From the NCBI RefSeq assembly GCF_003478445.1, contig NZ_QUET01000002.1, forward strand, positions 1 to 64,000: 64,000 bases of DNA, given 5' to 3'. Both the position numbers and the translations under genes were made by a program. How positions within the stretch are numbered: the first letter of the stretch is position 1; the number at the start of each line of letters is the position of its first letter. Below, piece by piece: positions 46,846 through 54,234 of this stretch. Source of the DNA: Roseburia sp. AM59-24XD (lineage in GTDB: Bacteria > Bacillota > Clostridia > Lachnospirales > Lachnospiraceae). The notes beneath the pieces are model-generated. The model was not told where the DNA came from. It searched no databases and saw only the letters and a list, made by a program, of their open reading frames with translations.

Positions 46846-46990
46846 GTAAAGCAGCTTTAAAAGGCGCACTATTGCGATAAAAAAATAGTAAAAAACGTAA
46901 ACAAAACAACAAAATAAAAACAACCGAAAAAGCAATCGTAAAAAAATACAATTGTTTTTTCGATTGTTTTGCATATAATATATTCAATAA

Positions 46991-47746
46991 GAACGAAATG
47001 GATTCAATAATGCAGCCGGACTTTTGGCAGATAAAAATCATTTTCCGGGGATTGATACTATCAAATTCGGAGAGAACATCAGTATCATTCAAAAGAGATC
47101 AACTTTTGAAAATATATCAGTTTTAGAGGTATATGATAAGGCAATTGATGTCTTCAGAGACTATTACCAATATGAAGTAATACAAGACGCCGATCGACAA
47201 AAAATAGAGAAAATACCGGAAGCAGCTTTCCGTGAAGCAATCGCCAATGCGCTGATTCACAGGGTATGGGATATGGATTCACAAATCATAGTTTCGATGT
47301 TTGATGATCGACTCGAAATTGTTTCTCCGGGTGGACTGCCGTCCGGAATAACAGAGGAGGAATATCTGTCTGGTAAACTTTCTGTTTTAAGAAATAGAAA
47401 TCTTGCAAATGTATTTTATAGATTGGGGTTTGTAGAAATATTTGGAACAGGTATTACAAGAATAAAACAACTGTATGCGGAAGGTTTGATAAAACCGGAT
47501 TTTGAAATATCAGAAAATGCCATAAAAATTATACTTCCGATATTTGAAAAAAGTGCTGATCTGACAGAAGACGAAATCGTGATCTATAAGCTTTTAAGCA
47601 AGACGATGCTGAAGCCAATCAGTGAAATTGCACCATATGCACCTTTCGGTAAATCAAAAACAGCAAAGCTGCTAAAAGAAATGTGTCAAAAAGGCGTGAT
47701 CACAGTGAAAGGAAACGGCAAAGGTACAAAATATATTATTCGATAG
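46991..47746 (+). pseudogene. Truncated ATP-binding transcription regulator (AlbA_2/HATPase_c_4 type)
   Basis: The frame reads NNAAGLLADKNHFPGIDTIKFGENI... and then the HATPase_c_4 part (FREAIANALIHRVWD; FDDRLEIVSPGGLPSGIT; RNRNLANVFYRLGFVEIFGTGITRIKQLYAEG). A C-terminal winged-helix-like end follows. The N-terminal AlbA_2 (Schlafen-like) half of such proteins is missing; a stop lies just upstream of 46991 and no ribosome site is seen. It sits between the two convergent flagellins, probably as passenger or leftover DNA. A TTG at 47024 could in theory start a 240-aa product. Confidence 0.75.
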
Positions 47747-47908
47747 GGTATCTGGGGTATCGGCATTTGGTGCAGCTGCTTGCGAAATAGGTCTTGCATA
47801 AATTATACGGGAACTTGTACTTTCTGCCCCTCTGCACGTCTTATTATTTATCGTTGTTATATTATACTTTGGCGAACCGACGTGCCTTTTAAATCTGCTT
47901 TACAAAAA

Positions 47909-47938
47909 CACCGCCAGTCCAAAACCGGACCGGCGGTG
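47909..47938 (-). terminator. Terminator of flagellin 2
   Basis: On the minus strand CACCGCCGGTCC and GGACTGGCGGTG form a stem followed by TTTTTG. It is the mirrored counterpart of the flagellin 1 terminator. Confidence 0.85.
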
Positions 47939-48016
47939 AAATCATCTACAAGCATTTTGAAATGCAACAATATATTATTTCGGCTTTATGCGGTATACTC
48001 AAAGTCATTCAGTGAA

Positions 48017-49471
48017 TTACTGAAGGAGTGACAGAACACCCTGGTTAGCCTGATTAGCCTGTGCAAGCATAGACTGACCAGCCTGCTGAAGGATGCTGTT
48101 CTTTGAGTAGTTAACCATTTCTTCAGCCATATCTGTATCACGGATACGAGACTCAGCGGAAGTGGTGTTCTCAACAACGTTATCCAAGTTGCTGATGGTG
48201 TGCTCCAGACGGTTCTGAACGGCACCAAGTGCGGAACGCTGTGCGGATACAATCTGAATAGACTGCTTAATGGTATCAATAGCATCAAGCGCATTGGAAT
48301 CATCCGCACCATCTACACGTATACCACTAATTCCCAATCCTTTTGAACTCATTGAATCAATATTGATAGAAATCTGATTATTAGATGTTGCGTCGGCACC
48401 TACATGAAGCTTTAACTGTAATGCACCTGTCAAATCTTTCTGTCCTGATACTTCGGTAGGATCCAAATCAATCGCATTACCAAGCGCATCGTACACTGTT
48501 GGAGCATCAACACGTTTAGCAACCGTACCATCTGCGGCAACTGAAAAATAATCGCTTAATGCATTTTCGGCAATTTTATTGCCATCGCGATCGTAATATG
48601 CAGCTTTCTCTCCATCAACTTTTGCAGCCGTTGCTTTTGCGGCCGTGATATTATCTGTAGTATGAACAGGAGCATCAGCCTTAGTTGCTGCAACTCCACC
48701 TCCTACGGTAACATCGGCAATTTTATTACCATTTGTGTCCTGAATTTCAAATTTTCCTGCATCCGCTTTTGCTACAACAGAGAATGAAGTATTAGATCCA
48801 TTCAGTGTAAGTTTGTATGTACTATGTGCTGCCGTATCAAATGTAGATGTAAAATCAGCTGTTACACCCTGATTTTTGATAAGTTTTGCAAGTTCATTCT
48901 GGCTATCCTGACTTGCATCAGCATTAAAATCAACTTTAACGGTCAACTTATTAGCCCCTGTAATAGTTGCACTATCTTTACTATCAACAACTGATGCAGC
49001 AGCAGCATTTGCATTTTTTCCATATTTAAAGGTAGCAACTTTGGAAGCATCCTGATCGCCCTTTAACAAATAGGTCTCATTAAACTTAGTTGTCTCAGAT
49101 ACACGATCGATCTCCGTAGTAAGCTGATCAATCTCGTTCTGAATTGCCGTACGGTCTGACTCAGAGTTTGTGCCGTTTGCAGACTGAACTGCCAGCTCAT
49201 TCATTCTCTGAAGCATTGAGTGAACTTCGTTCAAAGCACCCTCTGCTGTCTGTACTGCAGAGATACCATCCTCTGCATTTGTAGAAGCCTGATCAAGACC
49301 ACGGATCTGCTTTCTCATCTTCTCGGAAATAGAAAGACCTGCTGCATCGTCTGCTGCACGGTTGATTCTGTAACCGGAAGAAAGCTTCTCTGTTGACTTG
49401 GACAGTGAGTTTGTTGTTAATCCCAGCATTCTGTTGGAATTCATCGCTGTAATGTTGTGTTGTACTATCAT
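48017..49471 (-). CDS. fliC: Flagellin 2
   Basis: This is an intact 484-aa flagellin with the conserved N-terminus (MIVQHNITAMNSNRMLGLTTNSL) and C-terminus (NRLEHTISNLDNVVENTTSAESRIRDTDM... GVLSLLQ). The central domain (about 145-370) differs from those of flagellins 1 and 3, so the filament surface would differ. It faces flagellin 1 tail to tail and flagellin 3 head to head. No sigma-28 promoter is visible directly upstream in the present orientation. The inverted repeat at 49667-49683 sits at the start of its 200-base leader, so it would be silent until the neighbouring segment inverts. Confidence 0.95.
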   Translation of the reverse strand: MIVQHNITAMNSNRMLGLTTNSLSKSTEKLSSGYRINRAADDAAGLSISEKMRKQIRGLDQASTNAEDGISAVQTAEGALNEVHSMLQRMNELAVQSANGTNSESDRTAIQNEIDQLTTEIDRVSETTKFNETYLLKGDQDASKVATFKYGKNANAAAASVVDSKDSATITGANKLTVKVDFNADASQDSQNELAKLIKNQGVTADFTSTFDTAAHSTYKLTLNGSNTSFSVVAKADAGKFEIQDTNGNKIADVTVGGGVAATKADAPVHTTDNITAAKATAAKVDGEKAAYYDRDGNKIAENALSDYFSVAADGTVAKRVDAPTVYDALGNAIDLDPTEVSGQKDLTGALQLKLHVGADATSNNQISINIDSMSSKGLGISGIRVDGADDSNALDAIDTIKQSIQIVSAQRSALGAVQNRLEHTISNLDNVVENTTSAESRIRDTDMAEEMVNYSKNSILQQAGQSMLAQANQANQGVLSLLQ

Positions 49472-49666
49472 AGTAATTACCTCCTTGTTTTACCACCGCA
49501 CCTCCATGTGCAGTGTGTGAAATGATCCGCCGAACCCGGCGGAAGTTACGTTATTTTGTTGTAGATGATGTGCTGTTGCCAGCGTGTTAGCCGCTCCTTT
49601 CCGGTGCCACGCTCTGTTGACTTCTGTGCTGGTACGATCGACCGCCCAGCCGGGAAGGATACATTT
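49472..49666 (-). promoter_or_regulatory. Leader of flagellin 2
   Basis: This gene-free stretch mirrors the flagellin 1 leader almost base for base, including the CCGCC/GGCGG and CACTGCAC/GTGCGGTG hairpins and the AAGGAGG site. Its outer end (49661-49678) is the palindrome ACATTTTCTAACAAATGT. I find no gene in it; the open frame crossing it has no ribosome site. Confidence 0.6.
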
Positions 49667-49683
49667 TCTAACAAATGTCGCAT
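49667..49683. repeat. Left 17-bp inverted repeat of the probable flagellin switch
   Basis: TCTAACAAATGTCGCAT is the exact reverse complement of 50554-50570. It marks the left end of an 870-bp segment that carries the recombinase gene and a sigma-28-like promoter. It overlaps the core-like palindrome at 49661-49678. Confidence 0.85.
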
Positions 49684-49823
49684 CCTACTCTGATCACGCA
49701 TAAACAGGGCGTTCGCAAACTTCCGTATTTCATAAGAAAGAATTAAAATAAAACTGCAGCAATCCGCGGAAAATTGCACTCCGCAGAAATACAAAAGGTA
49801 GCATTACCGGAAAGGAAAATATT

Positions 49824-50393
49824 ATGAGTACAACGTGTCCCATCAGGAAAGAAGAGGATCTGCAGCGATTTAAAAACTATTATCTGGAAAGAGGAAACAT
49901 GAGAAACTACCTATTAATTGTGGTAGGATTGAACACGGCATTGCGCATTGGCGATGTCCTGAAATTAAAATGGGAAGATGTCTACGACGAGCACTGGGGC
50001 AGATTTCGCCGGCATCTGCATGTAGTCGAGCAGAAAACGGGCAAACAAAATTACATTGCGCTAAACGATTGCATTATATCCACATTGGAACAGTGTTATC
50101 ACGGTCAAAAGGGCGAGGAATACCTGTTTTGCACCAATCGGCACGTCAACCGGCCGATCAGCCGGAGTCAGGCATGGCGGATCATCCGCAAAGCCGCCGA
50201 GGAAACCGGGCAGGACGAGCACATCAGTTGCCATTCCCTGCGCAAAACATTTGGCTATCATGCTTGGAAACAGGGCGTTTCTCCGGTTATGCTAATGATG
50301 ATCTACAACCATTCGTCCTATCAGATCACGAAACGCTATCTCGGAATCGTACAGGAAGAAAAAGACGACGTGTTTTACCATATAAAATTATAG
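49824..50393 (+). CDS. Small tyrosine recombinase (FimB/FimE-sized)
   Basis: This is a 189-aa site-specific recombinase with only the catalytic domain and a short N-terminus, close to FimB/FimE in length. It has the first Arg in LNTALRIGDVLKLKWEDV, the His-x-x-Arg box CHSLRKTFGYHAWKQG, the second His in YNHSSYQITKRYLGI and the Tyr in that same segment, so the active site looks complete. AAAGGA precedes the ATG. It lies inside the 17-bp inverted repeats between flagellins 2 and 3, as an invertase gene would. Its likely role is to flip this segment and perhaps the larger flagellin 1/2 pair, an inference from position and family. Confidence 0.9.
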   Translation: MSTTCPIRKEEDLQRFKNYYLERGNMRNYLLIVVGLNTALRIGDVLKLKWEDVYDEHWGRFRRHLHVVEQKTGKQNYIALNDCIISTLEQCYHGQKGEEYLFCTNRHVNRPISRSQAWRIIRKAAEETGQDEHISCHSLRKTFGYHAWKQGVSPVMLMMIYNHSSYQITKRYLGIVQEEKDDVFYHIKL

Positions 50394-50509
50394 AGAATTT
50401 GATAAGAAGTATTTTGAAATCCATATCATGTGCTAAGGGCTTTTCTTTGCCACAATATTTTGTTCGAACCCGTAAAAATAAAAAATATACAAAAATTTCA
50501 AAAAAAGGG

Positions 50510-50536
50510 TTAAGTCCTTGGTAAATAAGCCGATAT
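50510..50536 (+). promoter_or_regulatory. Sigma-28 (FliA/SigD) type flagellin promoter
   Basis: TTAAGTCC at 50510-50517 and GCCGATAT at 50529-50536 match the sigma-28 pattern (TAAA...GCCGATAA) with 11 bp between. It reads rightward through the inverted repeat at 50554 into flagellin 3. It is inside the probable invertible segment, so inversion would point it at flagellin 2. Confidence 0.75.
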
Positions 50537-50553
50537 TATAAGTGTAATAAAAA

Positions 50554-50570
50554 ATGCGACATTTGTTAGA
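50554..50570. repeat. Right 17-bp inverted repeat of the probable flagellin switch
   Basis: ATGCGACATTTGTTAGA is the exact reverse complement of 49667-49683. It lies about 18 bp after the sigma-28 -10 box, so it is at the start of the flagellin 3 transcript. Confidence 0.85.
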
Positions 50571-50714
50571 TAGCGTTTCTGTTTTACGAAAGGAGGCAAC
50601 ATTTTAACACAACCAAATCAATGATAATTGTAATATGATGCCGCACTTGCGGTGTCGAAACATAGCACACGGGCAGAAAGGAATCTGCCTGTTCAAAACA
50701 AGGAGGTAACTATT

Positions 50715-52256
50715 ATGATAGTACAGCACAATATTACAGCGATGAACGCAAACAGAATGCTTGGAATGACAACCGGTTCTCTTTCCAAGTCAACCGAGAA
50801 GCTTTCTTCCGGTTACAGAATCAACCGTGCCGCAGACGATGCAGCAGGTCTTACGATTTCTGAGAAGATGAGAAAGCAGATCCGTGGTCTTGATCAGGCT
50901 TCTACAAACGCAGAGGACGGTGTTTCCGCAGTACAGACAGCCGAGGGTGCTCTGACAGAGGTTCACTCAATGCTTCAGAGAATGAACGAGCTTGCTGTTC
51001 AGGCTTCTAACGGAACAAACAGTCAGGATGACCGTAAGGCAATCCAAGATGAGATTTCACAGCTCACAACCGAAATCGATCGTGTTGCTGAGACAACCAA
51101 GTTCAATGAGACTTATCTGTTGAAGGGTGATGATGGTCAGAAAACGATCAATTTAAAAGCTCATGATGCTGGATTAAAAGGTACATTAACCGAAAATGGT
51201 GACGGCACTGCTACATTCACAATGGCAGAATTGCAAGATGGCGATACTGTTAGCATTGGAGGTAAAAACTATACAATTGGATCATCTGTAGCAGATGCAA
51301 AAGCTTTATTGGTTAATGCCGACGCAGGAAAAACTAATACCTACAAAATAGGGGATAAGACCTACAAAGTTGATGAAAACGGTGCCGTAACTGATTCTAA
51401 CGGTAATTCTTTATATGTAAAAACAGAGAAAGGAGCTACTGCTGCTACTGCATTCTCTGTAGGTGTCGAATTAACTACCGATGCTAATTTTACAAACGAT
51501 AAGGGCGTTGCTACTAACAATACAGCAGTTACATTGGACAACCTTAAGAACTATGTTTCTGGGGGAGTAACTGTAAGCAATGGAACATTAACAAAAGTTG
51601 CTATGACAGATGACAAAAGTTTAGACGGTACAGCAACAGCTGATGGAATTGATGACAACGATTCTAGTGTAATTACGAAAAAAATGGCATATAAATTAGC
51701 TGCTAATGAACTTCTTGCCGCTAACCAAATCGGCGATACCGAGGGCAGTGCCAAAGTCGGACTCGGCACAGATGTCGATACGGCAGTAAGTGCAACTAAT
51801 GGAACTGGAGTATTTAAAATTCAGCTTGGTCAAACTAAAGTTGCTAATACATTAAGCTTCAACCTTCATGTAGGATCTGACGCTGATATGACCAACAAAA
51901 TTCAGATTGACATCGAGACAATGAATTCTTCTTACCTTGGAGTTAAGGGCTTAAACGTAGCTGATGACTCCGGTAAGGCTGCTACATATGCTATCGACGC
52001 TATCGCCGATGCCGTTGCTAAGGTATCTGAGCAGCGTTCCGCACTTGGTGCCGTTCAGAACCGTCTGGAGCACACCATCGACAACTTGGATAACGTTGTT
52101 GAGAACACCACTTCCGCTGAGTCTCGTATCCGTGATACAGACATGGCTGAGGAGATGGTTAACTACTCAAAGAACAGCATCCTTCAGCAGGCTGGTCAGT
52201 CTATGCTTGCACAGGCTAATCAGGCTAACCAGGGTGTTCTGTCTCTTCTTCAGTAA
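50715..52256 (+). CDS. fliC: Flagellin 3
   Basis: This is an intact 513-aa flagellin. N- and C-terminal regions nearly match those of flagellins 1 and 2. The central domain (about 145-390) is distinct but shares short motifs with flagellin 1 (IGGKNYTIG, SVGADMTNK-like SDADMTNKI). The ATG at 50715 has AGGAGG upstream; an earlier in-frame start at 50652 lacks the family N-terminus. It is the only one of the three with a clear sigma-28 promoter directly upstream, so it is probably the expressed one in this orientation. Confidence 0.95.
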   Translation: MIVQHNITAMNANRMLGMTTGSLSKSTEKLSSGYRINRAADDAAGLTISEKMRKQIRGLDQASTNAEDGVSAVQTAEGALTEVHSMLQRMNELAVQASNGTNSQDDRKAIQDEISQLTTEIDRVAETTKFNETYLLKGDDGQKTINLKAHDAGLKGTLTENGDGTATFTMAELQDGDTVSIGGKNYTIGSSVADAKALLVNADAGKTNTYKIGDKTYKVDENGAVTDSNGNSLYVKTEKGATAATAFSVGVELTTDANFTNDKGVATNNTAVTLDNLKNYVSGGVTVSNGTLTKVAMTDDKSLDGTATADGIDDNDSSVITKKMAYKLAANELLAANQIGDTEGSAKVGLGTDVDTAVSATNGTGVFKIQLGQTKVANTLSFNLHVGSDADMTNKIQIDIETMNSSYLGVKGLNVADDSGKAATYAIDAIADAVAKVSEQRSALGAVQNRLEHTIDNLDNVVENTTSAESRIRDTDMAEEMVNYSKNSILQQAGQSMLAQANQANQGVLSLLQ

Positions 52257-52322
52257 TTGACCACACTATTGTTGCTTATTCTTTTATAAACAGAAACTAT
52301 TTTTATTACAAATATGAACGAG

Positions 52323-52364
52323 ACTGCCGCTTTCGTGGAATCCACGGAGCGGCAGTTTTATTTT
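52323..52364 (+). terminator. Terminator of flagellin 3
   Basis: ACTGCCGCT and AGCGGCAGT pair around an inner GTGGA/TCCAC hairpin, followed by TTTTATTTT. The remaining gene-free sequence up to 52707 is the right rpn inverted-repeat arm. Confidence 0.85.
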
Positions 52365-52707
52365 CCCTGATTCATTTTTTACCAAAACGCATCCTCTCAT
52401 TTTAGACAATTTGACGAAGTGCGTCCGTTACAAAACGACATGAATTTATCGATTTTTTATCAATTCCGGCAATATATCCAAAAATAAATTTTATTTTCGG
52501 CAATACAGAGAAAAGTCAGTTTTCTCTCGACACGACACTGCCACCGTGCTACAATCCGTACAAAGCATATTTCTATTATCTGTTCTTCAAAACATCTTGG
52601 AATTTTCAATGCTTTTACCATTTTTATTACGACAAAAGCAGGGGGATTTCCGGGAGAAATTTTTCACAAAAGGAAGTTCTTCCTGCCATACCGAAGGGAG
52701 GAACCTT

Positions 52708-53912
52708 ATGGGAAGAAAGGATACTTTATCAACGGAATATCTGTCGGATAATGCAAGGTTTGCGGATATCTGTAATTATTGTCTGTTCGACGGTCAGGAT
52801 GTGATCCGGGCGGAGGATCTGCGGGAGATGGATACGAAGGAGTTTCTGGAGCTTGCGGGGCTGTCCGGAAGGGGTCAGCAGATACAGCGCATCCGTGACA
52901 TTCTGAAGGGTGCTGTGTGTGATCCGCAGCACCGGAGACTGCACATACCTGATCCTGGGAGTGGAGAATCAGACGGAGATCCACTATGCCATGCCGGTCC
53001 GTGGAATGATCTATGACGGGATCAATTACGGCAGCCAGGTGAATGAAATCAGCAGACGGCACCGCACGGATCATGATCTGAACAGTCCTGCGGAATTTTT
53101 ATCCGGCTTTACGGCAGAGGATCACCTGACGCCGGTGGTGACGATCACTGTCTACTGGGGTTCGCAGCCTTGGGACGGACCGCGCAGCCTGCATGAGATG
53201 ATGCAAGGGTCAAAAGTAGATAGCAATGTATGTTTACATACAAATTGCTATCTACTGGCTTGACCCGCCAAACACCGACAAGAAGCAGATTTGCTTGCAA
53301 ATATGCGAGATTGGAGGTGTTTGCAGGATTGCGGGAATTGCATGGCAATGGAGCAATCCGTGGCATCAATTAATGTTCCACACGAACAGCACGATTTTGA
53401 AGTATGTGGCGGATTATAAGCTGAACCTCATATCACCTGCGGACATCACAGACTTTGAGAAGTTCCGCACTTCTGTCGGGCTTGTTCTGGAAGTCATCAA
53501 GCATCAGGACAGTGAGCAGGAGATGGAACAGATCCTTACCCGCGAGGCGGCACTGCATAACATAGAGTATGCCGCTGCCAAGGTTATTGAGGGATTTACC
53601 GATATTAAGATAGATCATGACGAAAAGGAGGGATTTAATATGTGTAAAGCATGGACAGATCATTATCAGTCCGGAGTCCGCGAGGGGCTTGAACGCGGGC
53701 GCGAGTTGTGGCTTGAGCAGGGGCGCGAGCAAGGAGAGCTGCAGGCTATCATCAAATCATCTATCAGAAAGTTCTGCAAGAATATATCTGCAAACGAAGC
53801 TGCGGATATGCTCGAGGAAAACGCGGAATTGATCGAGCGCATCTATGATGCAGCCAGAATGTGTGCTCCCGATTATGATGTAGACAAGATTTATGCCATA
53901 TTGCAGCAGTAA
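52708..53912 (+). pseudogene. Rpn family nuclease/putative transposase, copy R (disrupted)
   Basis: This starts MGRKDTLSTEYLSDNARFADI at 52708 with GGGAGG upstream. After LKGAV the frame shifts because of four extra bases in a (TG)4 tract (52914-52921), where copy L has (TG)2. The continuation (STGDCTYLILGVENQTEIHYAM) is in the next frame. After HEMMQ the same palindromic insertion as in copy L follows. The C-terminal half (TILKYVADYKLNLISPADITDF ... DKIYAILQQ) is intact and slightly longer than in copy L (REGLERGRELWLEQGREQ). No full-length nuclease can be made without repair. Confidence 0.85.
53208..53267. repeat. 60-bp palindrome inserted in rpn copy R
   Basis: GGGTCAAAAGTAGATAGCAA is mirrored by TTGCTATCTACTGGCTTGAC; the right arm carries a short change (GGC) relative to copy L. 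It occupies the same place after HEMMQ as the palindrome at 44159-44216. Confidence 0.88.
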
Positions 53913-54017
53913 TCGTCTTGTATGTAACGAATATATTTCTGTGATATTTATTTTACCCCAAAATATAATTTACAAGATACTGTATTAAATATATTGTTTG
54001 TTATATGTTAATTTTCA

Positions 54018-54156
54018 CATCACCTGCCAATATCACAGATTTTGAGAAGTTCCGCACCTCTGCCGGGCTTGTTCTGGAAGTCATCAAGCATCAGGACAGC
54101 GAGCAGGAGATGGAACAGATCCTTACCCGCGAGGCGGCACTGCACAACATAGAGCA
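54018..54156 (+). pseudogene. Short rpn C-terminal fragment
   Basis: SPANITDFEKFRTSAGLVLEVIKHQ... TREAALHNIE matches residues of the other rpn copies and stops abruptly at the hairpin at 54157. It is the right-hand counterpart of the fragment at 43001-43489. Confidence 0.8.
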
Positions 54157-54188
54157 AGGCTCCCTGCGTGTACACACGCAGGGAGCCT
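54157..54188. terminator. Perfect 14-bp hairpin at the end of the flagellin island
   Basis: AGGCTCCCTGCGTG and CACGCAGGGAGCCT pair with a four-base loop. It lies downstream of the phosphoglucomutase gene on the minus strand and at the exact end of the rpn fragment. A T tract is weak on both strands. Confidence 0.55.
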
Positions 54189-54234
54189 GATATTACCTAT
54201 ATACTGATATTCGATTCGTCGTCCGTATCACAGA

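Larger units (their letters stand above)
52411..54150. repeat. Right arm of the large inverted repeat bounding the flagellin island
   Basis: This matches the complement of 43300-45010, beginning TTGACGAAGT and covering the upstream region, rpn copy R and the start of the trailing rpn fragment. Differences are scattered substitutions and small indels, so the arms have been separate for some time or are only partly homogenised. Confidence 0.8.

Noticed and set aside
45071..49714. CATAAA(T/C)AGGGCGTTC repeats at 45071-45086 and 49698-49713 as recombination sites
   Set aside because: They are in direct, not inverted, orientation and share only 16 bases. They may be remains of a promoter copy, but are not good invertase sites.
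49546..49794. 82-aa open frame across the flagellin 2 leader
   Set aside because: It runs through the conserved non-coding leader and the inverted repeat, has no ribosome site, and is not kept in the flagellin 1 leader.
50262..50285. AAACAGGGCGTTT inside the recombinase gene resembles the CATAAAYAGGGCGTTC repeats at 45071 and 49698
   Set aside because: It encodes the conserved KQGV segment of the recombinase; the likeness is short and probably chance.
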